A stretch of DNA of 64,000 bases from Cycas panzhihuaensis (lineage: Eukaryota > Cycadophyta): assembly GCA_023213395.1 (NCBI GenBank), contig CM041465.1, positions 65,851,741-65,915,740 on the forward strand. The letters run 5' to 3'. The notes under the pieces were generated by a model. The model was not told the origin of the DNA. It saw only the letters and a list, made by a program, of their open reading frames with translations, and made no database searches. Below are positions 34,745 through 45,216 of this stretch, piece by piece (positions within the stretch are counted from its first letter, which is position 1; each line of letters starts with the position of its first letter). Made by a program: the position numbers and the translations under genes.

Positions 34745-35228
34745 TTACCATATATTTTTTATTTAAAGTAATGGAAACTACACTTCCTACCCAAAGAAGA
34801 TCATTGTGAATTTAAGGTCTCCCATTTGATTTTTAAATTCAACACTTATATTCCACTCATGAAGTTTCATCTTCTTATTTTGACCCTTTTGGAACATCAT
34901 ATTGGCAATACTTATATTTATCCTTTTAAAGATTTAATTTAATTGTATAAGATACTCATGGAGTAGGGATACCCTAAACCTTCTTAATTTCATGATGGTG
35001 CTCCTCTTATGAATTCTTCCTTTATATAAAAAAAGATCTTCCCACTCAAGCACCCTTATCTTATTATGAGCTAGTTCTTACTAGGATCCCTACTCCTCTT
35101 TATATGCTATGACATTAAGATCCTTTTTACCTAAAGCCTCATACCATGACATCCTCTCCTCAACATTGTTAATTTGATCCATTATGTGAAGAATACGAGT
35201 CCATACTATGAGAATAATAAGATCTAAG
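34745..35228 (+). pseudogene. Leader and possible gag start of the third Tat element
   Basis: Broken frames of the Pro/Ser/Tyr-rich kind found at the start of Tat gag (for instance around 34850-35060). Cut at 35228 by copia C. No firm domain. Confidence 0.3.
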
Positions 35229-35586
35229 TGCTTATACCTTGATTCAATTATAATAAGTAAAATATTGATAAATACTCAATAAAGTAGGTAAATAAGCAAG
35301 ACATATGAATATGTAAAGGTATGGGTAAATTTTCCACACCGTAGGCTCTCTCTCAGGTAGACCTTCCACATTAATCATAATCCAACATATGAAATTACAA
35401 GCATATAGGTCAATATTTATAGCCATCTTCTAAGATTACAATGTAATAGGATAGGTCAACTTAACAGCACAAAAGGTGGACTCAACCTCACTATCCAATA
35501 TGATTTAATTACATAAAAGGGTCCCTTGTATAATATTATCATACAAAGGTATGAAGAAATGAAGGAGATATTAGAAAGTTTTAACA
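35229..35586 (-). repeat. Copia C 3' LTR (358 bp)
   Basis: On the minus strand it runs from TGTTAAAACTTTC to GGTATAAGCA, bounded by the purine tract on one side. TG/CA ends support the limits; no second LTR is available for comparison. Confidence 0.65.
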
Positions 35587-35600
35587 CCCTCCCTTAATAG
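35587..35600 (-). promoter_or_regulatory. Copia C polypurine tract
   Basis: Minus strand CTATTAAGGGAGGG immediately before TGTTAAAAC. Confidence 0.8.
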
Positions 35601-35609
35601 AAACTTCAT

Positions 35610-38504
35610 TTCTTTAAATGCCGAGGTCAAATCTAAACTGTTTAAACTTCAGTATATTAAGTGCTTTAGTGAAAATATCTGCAACTTAGTCTTCAGTAGG
35701 ATAGTAGATAAGATAAACTTCTCCATTTTGGACATGCTCATAGATGAAGTAATAGTGGGCCTCAATGTGTTTGGTTCTAGCATGGAATACATGATTCTTT
35801 GTCATCTTTAACACACTTTGATTGTCATAGTACATGATGGTTAGTGAAGTCTACTAAAGTCCAAGATTGGAAAGAATCCTTATAAGCTAACTTAACTTAA
35901 TTACAACATGAATAACTATTTTAGATTTTGCTTTAGTGGAGGGAAGTGCTACAATGGGTTACATTTTACAACTAGCTTAATCAACATCTGTATGTCCTTT
36001 TAGAATAGGTGATTCAGTCTTGTTGTACTTAAGGCCAAACTGATGAGTGCCACAAATATATTTGAGGATTTGAATGACTACTTTCTAATGAGATGCTTTA
36101 GATTATGACTTATACCTGGAGCAGATCCCTACTACATATGAGATATCTAGGTGAGTGTGAATGAGATATATGAGACTCCCAACTAACTGCCAGTACAAAG
36201 TGAGATCAAAAGGTTTTCCTTGTTCATCTAGGTTTAACTTGGTTCTTGTCTCTATGGGAATTAATATAGGCTTGTATTTTGTCATCCTAAATCTTTCCAA
36301 GAGTTTATTAGTATACTTTGTTTGAGTCAGGAAGATGTGTCCTAGTTTATATAAAACTCCAATTCCAAGGAAGTAATGAAGTAGGCCAAGGTTAGTCATG
36401 TTAAAATTACTCTTCAACTCTGATTGGAGCCAAGAAATTCCATCTGTATTATTACTAGTGATAGCAAGATTGTCCACATATAGTATAATGATTACGATTA
36501 AATTATCTCTAACCTAAATGTAGAGGTCATGGTTAGAAGGTGAACGATTAAATCCATGCTGAGTGATAAATACATCTATCTTTGCATACCGGGCATGTGG
36601 TGCCTACTTGAGTCCATAAAGGGATTTCTTGAGTCTATAAAGTAAGTGTTCTTGTCCTAGAATAACATAGCCTGGGGGTTATTTTAAGAAAATCTCTTCT
36701 TTAAGCTCTCTATTGAGGAAAGTACTCTTCACATCCATTTGGTAAATATGCCATCCCAATTGGGCTACTAGGGACATAACCAAATAAAATATAGTCATGT
36801 TGGCTACTGGTATAAAGGTCTCATCATAGTCAATCCCCTCCTATTGTTTGAAACCTCTTACAATAAGGAAAGCTTTGTGATGCTCTACGGTGCTATCTAT
36901 ATAGAACTTTATCTTATATAGCCATCTACAATTAATTACTTTCTTTCCAGTTGGCAATTTAGTTAGCTCTTAAGTGTGATTTTTTAAGATGGAATTCATC
37001 TCTTCAACCATAGTTTCTTTCCACGTTTGGTCTTTGACTACCTCCTCAAACGTAGAGGGCTCAAGAGTTTTAAGGACACATGCCATGAGGACAAATTTAT
37101 AGAGTGTCTCATCTTAGAAGGTCTCTTTGCAACTGTGGAAGGAGGAGGGGCATCCTTTAAAAGTTGTTTTGCCTACTTAGGAGGTGGTTCAAAGTTGGTG
37201 GCTTCCACCTAAAGGTCATCAATTGAAATAGGAGGTAAATTTGTACTTGCTTAAATGGATGACAAAGAAGTTGCTAGAACTAAAGATGGACCATGCATAT
37301 AGAAGTAAGTTGGTATAGGTGACTTTAAAATTTATCCAAGGGTCACTTGTCTCACACCAACTTCATTTTCTACTATAATTTGATATGGAGGAGGTGTCAG
37401 TACCTATGGTTCTTCTGCAAAGATTACATCTTAAGTCATGTAAGCTTGGTTACCAAATATGCTAGAGACTTTATAAGCTTTGCAACTAGGTACATAGCCA
37501 AGAAAGATGCACTTAAGGCTTTTATCATCAAGCTTCTTCTTATTATCCTTTGGGATATATTTGTATATCATACATCTGAAGATTCTTAAGTGAACTACAT
37601 ATGGTTTTTGACCTGACCAAGCTTCTCTAAAAGTAATGTTCCTAATTGCAACTGTGGGACTTTTGTTGGTTAGGTAAGCAGTCGTGGAAATGGCATTAGC
37701 TCAAAATTTGGTGGCAAGGTTGGCTATACTAAGCATGGATTTTCCTTTGTTTATCAAAGTCTAATTCATCCTTTCAATTACACCATTCTATTGAGCTGTA
37801 CGAGGACAAAAAAATTGACATTAGATGCCATGTTCTTTGCAAAATTTATTGAACTAGCTTGAAATGTATTCACCACTATTATCAGATCTAAGGGTCTTGA
37901 TTCTCATCTCACTTTTATTTTTAGTAGTAATTTTGAAAATTTTGAATCTATCTAGGGCTTGATATTTATTTTTTAAGAAGTAGACCCATATTTTCCTTGA
38001 GAATTCAGCTATGAAGGTAATGACATACCAACTACCATTGAGAGATTGGGTGGACATAGGGCCATAAATATCATAATGCCCAAACTCTAATGGCTATGAA
38101 GCTCTCCATGCATTCTTAGAATGGAATTTTTCTCTTATCTACTTTCCCTTTAGGTATGCCTCATATATATTTTAGTATCTCTTGATTTTGGGTAGGTCAT
38201 ATACTATTTTGAGCCTAGACGTAAGGTTCAAGTTTTACATATTCAAATGACCTAGACGTTGATGTCATAGGTGGTCTTTAGATCTATTTGTGGTCACTTC
38301 ATCTTTTGAGTAGGAGCATTCTCCTAGTTCATGTATGTAAGGGGACTCTTCCTCAATTACATCCTTCCTCTTATCATATTGAGTTGTGTTGGCTATTAAG
38401 CATGATTCATGTTGAGGAGTAGTGGCAAGAGGGACTCTATCTAGCCTATATAAGTCACCATATTCATGTCTTATAGCCATAAGTTTTCTATTACATAACC
38501 CCAC
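35610..38504 (-). pseudogene. Copia C pol: pre-integrase, integrase, RT, RNase H, broken
   Basis: From the 5' side (38504): pre-integrase region with YGDLYRLDRVPL; integrase around 38057-37700 with WYVITFIAEFSRKIWVYFLK and RTLRSDNSGEYISS, which holds the second catalytic Asp; RT in 37000-36103, where the catalytic Y-V-D-D reads Y-V-D-N at 36480-36469, then GLLHYFLGIGV, KPILIPIE and SLIYLIHTHLDISYVVG; and RNase H to about 35640. Stops and frameshifts are frequent, for example at 36481, 37030 and 37850. The RT change alone would kill polymerase activity. A usual copia, clade not resolved. Confidence 0.8.
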
Positions 38505-38553
38505 ATTTCCTTAGCATTAGTGAGCGGGAACCACTAACGAGTAAGGATTAAGG

Positions 38554-38819
38554 TGTTTATTAAGTTGTGTATATGGACCACTAAGTCATCCAATAAGATG
38601 TAAGGCCACTAGGGCCACCAATAGAATCATAAGGATGAAGACCCTTACTTATGTATTTAAAGGGTTAAATCACTTGTAATGTCATTGAGTATTATATCTT
38701 GAAAGAGAAAGTACTTCGGTACTCATTTTGGTGATTTACTATCTGTGATCTGCTTGTGCGCTTGCATTATTTTGGCTTAATTTTCTACTAATTATCGCAC
38801 CTACAAGTCTAGAGCCACA
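38554..38819 (+). repeat. 5' LTR of the chromodomain element (about 266 bp)
   Basis: Right end is secure: GAGCCACA directly before the primer site. The left end is chosen at TGTTTATTAAG (38554) and is less sure because the 3' LTR is not available. Contains a TATA-like TATTTAAAGG near 38656 and the short-LTR layout typical of chromoviruses. Confidence 0.6.
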
Positions 38820-38834
38820 TGGTATCAGAGCTGC
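38820..38834 (+). promoter_or_regulatory. Primer-binding site, initiator Met-tRNA
   Basis: TGGTATCAGAGCTGC directly after the LTR; the first 12 bases are a perfect initiator-Met site. Confidence 0.9.
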
Positions 38835-40054
38835 ATTCACGATCGTGGGAAGCTGCCTAGAAAAGCAAAATTTTTTTTCCCTGTATGATTGAGTACTCTC
38901 TCTACTTAAGTAGAGATTAAGGAAATACCTTCACTCAGTACTCTCTCCAAGGAGATTGAGGAATAGGAGTAGGATAGATTAGAGGTCATGAAGTGAAGGG
39001 GAATTTCTTCCTTGAGGTAACACAAGCAATTTGTTTCTTCTACTTTCAATTCAGTTTCTAGCTTTCTTTTTTTTACGTTGAGTTATATTCCAAGGGTAGA
39101 TAACACCGTTGGTTGGCTGCCCTTTGTTTTCCCTCCCACCTCTCCTTACCAGGTAGATAACATCACTAGGTGACTACCCAAGTAGTAGGTAGAGACCCTG
39201 TTCCGGGGGTCTTTAAATATCACAGGGATCTATCATTCTGGCTGAGCGCATCGTGGCTTTTCCACCCTTTGCATGAAGGACTAGAGATAACGCTCCTGAA
39301 CCAACCCCTAGATAGAACCTAGCTATGGAAGTGTGCCTCTATGTACCCTCAGGTATATAGGAGGACCCCTTGAGGATCCCAAAACCCTCCCTAGTACAGG
39401 TAAACTATCGACCGCTCAAGTCTTGCAGTGCATTGGTTAGTGGTTAGTGCCATGAAGTTACCTGCCTTGAACTTTTGCATCAGAAGTTTATTGGCAGGCC
39501 TATAAGACTAAGTACACCTCAATTTTTAGTGGGTAAGACATATCTAATCATTCCTACCCTACTTTCCCTACCCAGTCTTAATTCAAAACTTGTCAGAACA
39601 GTCAAGCTTCCAAGACCGAAAAAAAAAAAAAAAAAAAAAAAGAAAGAAAGAAAAAGAAAAAAAATAAAAGGAAAAAAAAAACTTTTACTTATAACTCATA
39701 TACCTCAATTTGATCAGCATATCATAAGGGTCATTTTGCACTAGGTTAGTTTATGCTCCCAATTTTTACTCTTTTTTGTACCTGGGCCACTGGTGGGCCC
39801 CACCACTTCAAATTCATCTTAAAACTCATACACCCCATTTTGATGAGTTTTTTATGCTTTTTCTAGTGGGCTAAATATCTTTCTTATGTATTTTGGGGTT
39901 AATAGGCTATACATAGCTCCCATCCCCTTATTCACCCTTCTTACCCCTATAATAACTCCTTATTCTTATATCCCGTTCTTTCTTGCTTTGTCCCACTTTA
40001 TTTATTTCCCTTCTTTCTACTTGTTCCCACTTCTTTAATTTCTTTCTTCAGCTC
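38835..40054 (+). other. Leader of the chromodomain element
   Basis: About 1.2 kb untranslated sequence. It holds two diverged copies of a GGTAGATAACAxC phrase (near 39096 and 39152) and a 23-A run (39619-39641) followed by A/G-rich sequence. Two similar phrases (TAACTCATATACCTCAATTTGAT near 39693 and AAACTCATACACCCCATTTTGAT near 39822) suggest a local duplication. No gene seen. Ends with the target copy AGCTC (40050-40054). Confidence 0.6.
39619..39641 (+). repeat. A23 homopolymer
   Basis: Uninterrupted run of 23 A, then purine-rich A/G sequence to about 39680. No SINE body or target duplication is recognised around it. Confidence 0.9.
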
Positions 40055-42665
40055 TGAAACACATCTACAGGGTGGTCTTCTACGCTTAGAAGGATGTGAC
40101 TAGCTAAGTAATGGTCAGGCAGTGAGTGGGATCTAACGGTAAGAAAAACACCATGCAGGGCATCCGTGCACTAGAGCGTGGATTCAGGACCTGCAAATGG
40201 CACCCAATTGCCTTAGGGTGATCTTCGGAGAAGGACGCAAGGCGAGGCCTTAGGTCGTCCTGAATGGAGAGGCCCTCCTACCCCTTGGATGGCTGGGAAG
40301 AGGAAGAGGGACTCTAAAGAGTCACGCCTTCTCAAGAGAGGGAGAAGACGACGTGTGAGAGAATGTGTGAAATACAGTATCCTACGTGTGGGCTAGGTGG
40401 GATGCGAGGAATGGGTGGTTCACACCCAAAACCTATCTACACACAGTATAAACAACTATATAACAAAGATCCGTTAATGTGAGTATGGATTTCTTCCATT
40501 TTCATTTCCTATGTGTTCTTAGCATGTGACATGTGCATAAAAGAAACACTATAGAAATGGACCAAAAAAAAGGGACAAGGAATACCTAAAAACGTAGTGC
40601 GGTTGAGATGTTGTGACCTCCTACTCTTGATGTGCTCGTCTTCTTGAACTTGTCACGTAGGTGAGAGACTGGCTGGCGACCATTGCTGTGAGCGGACAAG
40701 GGGCTACCTTCCCCAATCATGCGAAAAGCAAAGCAACACAAAGAACGACAAAAGGAAACAAAGAAATACTACTAACAAGAGACTAACCTGTCAAGAAGTT
40801 TGCCTTATTCGTATTTCTATTATCGCAAAGCCTGCCAAGCACAAAATAAGAGTTTCTCCCTCCTGGAAGAGGGGGCTGCCAAATATGCCTAATATATGTA
40901 TATGTGAATACAAAAAAGTTGATAATAAATCAAGTCAAAGAAATGTTACACTCTACTCCAAAACTCTAAGCAAAACTCAAACTAGTAGCAGTACCAAATG
41001 GTGTCCAAAATGAAGAAGTTAGCCTCGGAACGGCCAACTCACCCACAAGTATCTCCACGTAGCCTTGAGGAGGGAAAAAGAAAGTGTAATAGATGTATGG
41101 GAAAACAAACAAGGGAGAAAATAAACCAACAAAATGATATGCAAACAAACCTAAGAGACGAAGTGCTATGGGAAACAAATCATTAGGTTGGGATGAGCTA
41201 GGGGTCATGAACCAACCAGGATAGGTTTGGGGGCTTATGTAGTGCCTAAAACCTGTAGGTGTAGGTCTGAAACCAATGTGGCAAGGGCTACTAATGCTGT
41301 TTTAGATCTAGAAACAGGCTCTCAATATCCTTGGCCCAGCTCCAAGGGAGGCATGAAGTGAAAGAGGAAGGAGGGGAAGGGTTGAACCCTTGGGGAGAAG
41401 GCAAATAAGGGGACTGATCCTGCCTTTCTCCCTTCACCCATCCTTGTGTAACCCTCTTGCATAGCCACCTTGAAGTGAACTTGCAGGAAAAGAGAGGGTA
41501 AGCACTGTAAACTAGGAAGCAATGGGCAAGCTCCTATGGAATGCAAAGCCAAGAGCAAAAAATAACTAAACGCTGTTCATAAAAGGAAGGAGAAAAAACA
41601 TGAATCTTAGAGAAACATTGAAGGGGTACCTTGCAGCAGGAAGAAAGAGCTTGTTCCTTCTAGAAATTAGGAGGAAAAGCCTGTGCCTGATAGGCTTTTT
41701 AGGCCTGGGATGAAGAGGAGGCAAACATGGAAGCACAACTGAGATCTTGAAACTTGGTTGCTGAGATGCTGTAAGAATTCCTTCTTCCATGATGTAGACC
41801 TACAAAAAGAGAGCCTGAGCTACTAGATCAAGGCCTAAGACGCAACAAGTATCCTTGTGGAAGGAGAACCAGAGCCAAAGAGTAGATCCTCTGAAAGTCC
41901 TGGAGAGAGAGCTAGAGTAGAGCCAAAAAAATGAATGGAGAAGAGACCCAAATGACTTTCTTTTTGGGTTTTATATTCTCCCTAACCTTAAATGAGCATT
42001 TAGGGTTACAGGGGGATGAGTATGCGCAGATGCCACATGGCAGTTCTGTGAAAAGAGTGGGAACTGATGCGACTGTTTAAAAAAAATAATTTTAAATAGT
42101 CGCCTTGTAATAAACTTCAGCGATGCAAGTGGTAAATATCGTGGTACCGCTAAATTTGCAATGGTATGGGCCTGAAAGTTAAAATTTGGGCAGACATAGG
42201 GATTAAATCCAAATAGAGGGTATGCTGAGACTGGGCAGGCTAGGAACTCCTGCCTAGGTGGCTGACAAGTGGCCAAAAGAGAGAAACAAGTCTCAATAGG
42301 GGTCCTATCATACTCAAAAGAAGACTCATAGTAGAGATAGGGGTGTTGGCGGGGATGAAACGTGACCAACAATAATGCTCGAGGAGCTGTGGAGGTGTTG
42401 TGGGTAGTTGAGTGCCATATGGGGTGCATGACTCACTAAGGAGTGCCCCCACGGTGGGTTGTCATAGGCTGAGTGGTGTGCGGTAGGCACACGCAACGTG
42501 AGCAGGTAAGAAAGCAATGCGATCACACAAATGATAGGCAAGCATGCGTCAAGCAATTCACTAAGCAAACTCGACCAAGCGAAAGTGAGGATGGGAGTGA
42601 GAAATATATACCTAAGCTTACCTGAGTCGACTCGTCCCAAATCCATTCCCGGTAGCTGGGAATCA
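40055..42665 (-). repeat. Inverted solo LTR of the Tat-2 family (2611 bp)
   Basis: On the minus strand it runs from TGATTCCCAGCTACCGGGAA (42665 down) to a terminus at 40055 that corresponds to the Tat-2 LTR end. Perfect target duplication AGCTC (40050-40054, 42666-42670). Matching blocks with the Tat-2 LTR include the start with GACTCAGGTAAG, the TATA region (AATATAAAACCC near 41985-41974, where Tat-2 has TATTTAAGCCC), the GGTACC dyad near 42145, and CCTTGGATGGCTGG near 40276-40290. It is more diverged than the two Tat-2 LTRs. It arose by recombination between the LTRs of a full element inserted just before the gag start codon. Confidence 0.85.
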
Positions 42666-42672
42666 AGCTCCA

Positions 42673-43710
42673 ATGGAAAAAACCCACACAGAGAAAATTT
42701 TAGAGTTGACCAACAACTTATCTAATTTCAAAACAGAGGTCAACGATAGACTCAATGGCATGCCTACCAAATCTGACCTAGACAATACTAGGCAAGAGAT
42801 TATCAATCAACTTTAATAGTTGTTGCTACCTCAATCCCAAAGCACATGAACTTCTAACTCAATAGGCAACCAACCTCCCCCTTTCCAAGGAAGCAATATA
42901 GGAGGGTCTCCACCAAGACATCCCTTTTTTCACCATAAATCAATATTCCTACTTTTGATCCAAATGTGAATAGAGAGTGCACTTAAAGCTGGATTAACAA
43001 GTTAGAATCCTACTTCACTCTTCACCTAATATCAGAAGATGACCAACTCTTTATACGCTACCATCCACTTAGATGATCGAGCTCACCATTGGTTTAACTG
43101 GTGGAAGTGAGAATATCCTTCTCACCAAACATGGTCCCACTTCACTAGTTATTTCTTTAAATAATATGAAGACACATGGAGTCAATCTTTCTTCGTATAA
43201 CTCACTTGGCTTAAGCAGACCTCAACTGTAGAGGCTTACATGGATGAATTTCAAGCCTTATATAATTACATACCACAAAGCCAAAACTTGGACAAATAAA
43301 CCGTGATTGACATTTATATGGCAGGACTCCAAGACCGTATTTATATAAGATTAAAGACAATGGAAATCTACTCCCTTCAGGAAGCTTTCAAGTAGGCCCG
43401 TGCAGTAAAAGTTGAGTTTGCAGTCGATAGACCCTCAACTATTCATCAGGATAACTCTTGGTCCTCACGAACTTGACAGTCAGACTTTTAGTGACCTCAA
43501 CCTCAATTTGATGATGCATCTCATCCTCAAGCTGATTCCACCTGCCGTAATAATGACACATCCACCAAAAGAATCCAAATTTCTCATGCCAAAGCACAAT
43601 GTTGACTAGGGGCTGGGCTTTATATGCAGTGTGTAAAAAAGTGGACTTCCAAACATGGTCACTTTTACAAAGCATGATGTATGGTTTTCTCCATCGACCC
43701 CTCCCTTTCC
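42673..43710 (+). pseudogene. Gag of the chromodomain element
   Basis: Begins at ATG 42673, just after the solo LTR (MEKTHTEKILELTNN), with a short coiled-coil-like start. The capsid part is around 42960-43400, where a frame reads RECTxSWINKLESYFTLH, the W-x-x-x-x-E-x-Y-F helix of Ty3/gypsy gag. A knuckle remnant near 43608-43670 (GLYMQCVKKWTSKHGHF) resembles the gypsy G-L-C-x-x-C-x-x-K-x-x-x-G-H-x-C finger with its cysteines mostly lost. Several frameshifts and stops. Confidence 0.65.
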
Positions 43711-44570
43711 CATGATGATCCCTCTAACTCTGACTCTGACCATGAGGCTAATGATGAAACCCATGATGAACCTACACTAGACCCCCACCCTGAAGTATCT
43801 ATATCTACTGTCACCACCTCTGCCTACCCTAAACCCCTAAGAGTTAGATGCATCCTCCATAAAACTCCAATATCTATCTTAATCGATGGTGGTGCATCAC
43901 TTAACTTCATCAATATTTCAATATCTAGACAACTCAACTTATACATTGTCCCAAAAACTAACTTCACATGTTCTCTACCAGGGTACCAAAAACTGTTGTG
44001 TAGGTGTTATTAAAAATCTCCAAGTCCAAATTAGCTCATACCTTTTGGTGTCAGATTTCAATGCCTTGCCAATAGGAGGATCTGATGCTATCTTGGGAAT
44101 TCAATGGTTGCAAACATTAGGGACCTATAGCATGAACAACTTGCCTACAAATCCATTCATTGCCTTTAAAGACCACATGGGTTGAAATCATAAAATTTTC
44201 AGAATACAATCCCCCCCTAACCAAGTGGTCTCTCCTGGATGTATGAAACGCCATCTTCAATCTCACCTAGGGTATTATAGTCCATCTCAATAATATTCAA
44301 ATCGTACCATAAATTCATCCATGCATACAGGATGTCATTACCCAATATGAATAAGCATTTGCCCCTTTGCCTGCCACTATCCCTCCTGACCGTGGTTTCT
44401 ATCATATAATTGACCTCTAAGCTAACCATGACCCTGTTAGCCTTCGACCTTACCGTAACTCATACTTCCAAAATAATGAAATTGAGAAACTCACAAACGA
44501 GCTCCTTGATATGGGCATAATCCAACCAAGTAAAAACCCTTATGCAACCCTAATTGTCTTAGTTAGGAAG
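43711..44570 (+). pseudogene. Protease and start of RT of the chromodomain element
   Basis: Protease: RVRCILHKTPISILIDGGAS then LNFINISISRQL at about 43847-43945; D-S-G-A has become D-G-G-A. The fold closes with GGSDAILGIQWLQTLG near 44069-44124 after a frame change. RT begins about 44440 with NEIEKLTNELLDMGIIQPSK and PYATLIVLVRK, where Tat-2 interrupts it. The rest of RT follows at 61446. Acidic residues before the protease (43690-43790) are the usual linker. Confidence 0.75.
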
Positions 44571-45020
44571 TGTTTCCCAGCTTCCGGGAATGGATACGGA
44601 GTGGTTGACTCAGGTAAGTGCAGGTATGTTTCTCACCTTATTTTTGTTTTCTTTTGTAAGAAGTATTTGCTTACATGTTATGTTTTCGTAGATGGTTTAC
44701 GTCATCTACACCTATTCAGCCTATGACGACTATAGTAGGGGCACACTCCCAGTGAGTGTGACACCCCGGTGGCTGCATCACTTCTTGCAATCTACCCTAC
44801 TCCCCTTAAGACTTGCTTGATCAGTGTGATGATTGCCCGTATATTGACTTATCATCGTTTGGCCTCCTTGTTGCATCCTCGAGTCCCATGATGGCCTTTC
44901 TTGTGGCTCTCAGTCTATTGTTTGCCTCTGGGCAGTGGGCCCACCCATCTACCGGCCTCTTAGTACACTAGTCCACAGCCCTGGCTGGCTGTTTGGGCTA
45001 GTTTAGTCTTCTGGTCTTGC

Positions 45021-45083
45021 ACCACGGCAAATTTTGTGGTACCACGAAGTTTACTGTGGTACCGAGATGTTTCCCACGGTGTG
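45021..45083 (+). promoter_or_regulatory. GGTACC dyad cluster in the Tat-2 U3
   Basis: Two GGTACC palindromes within short inverted segments (ACCACGGCAAATTTTGTGGT, then TGTGGTACCGAG). Diverged counterparts lie in the other LTR (59143-59187), in the inverted solo LTR (near 42120-42165) and inside the internal region at 56806-56862. Conserved position about 450 bp into the LTR, upstream of the TATA region, suggests a regulatory site. Confidence 0.4.
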
Positions 45084-45208
45084 ACTGTTATGTTTTATTT
45101 TTTAAAACCACCATGGTAATTCTCGCATTTATTACAGAATTACCATGTGTCTTTCATCCCACCTCAATGCCAGCCGAGCCCTAATCACTCGATTAGGGTT
45201 GGGGCTGA

Positions 45209-45216
45209 GTATTTAA
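45209..45216 (+). promoter_or_regulatory. Candidate TATA box, Tat-2 LTR
   Basis: TATTTAAG in GAGTATTTAAGCCCATC, preceded by the dyad CACTCGATTAGGG; the same sequence is found in the 3' LTR near 59316. Confidence 0.5.

Larger units (their letters stand above)
35229..38510 (-). mobile_element. Copia C: antisense Ty1/copia relic lacking its 5' part
   Basis: 3' LTR at 35229-35586, purine tract and RNase H-to-integrase coding sequence on the minus strand up to the pre-integrase region at 38504. Gag, protease and the 5' LTR are absent; the sequence is replaced near 38510-38554 by the LTR of the chromodomain element. The left flank is CTAAG (35224-35228); no partner duplication is found on the right, consistent with truncation. 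Confidence 0.8.

Noticed and set aside
37027-37589. Plus-strand frames of 61 and 80 codons
   Set aside because: Shadows of antisense copia C integrase and RT.
39060-39680. SINE ending in the A23 run
   Set aside because: No clear A and B boxes and no flanking target duplication could be found.
41322-42673. Several minus-strand open frames of 70-152 codons
   Set aside because: They lie in the inverted solo LTR and correspond to LTR sequence, not to genes.
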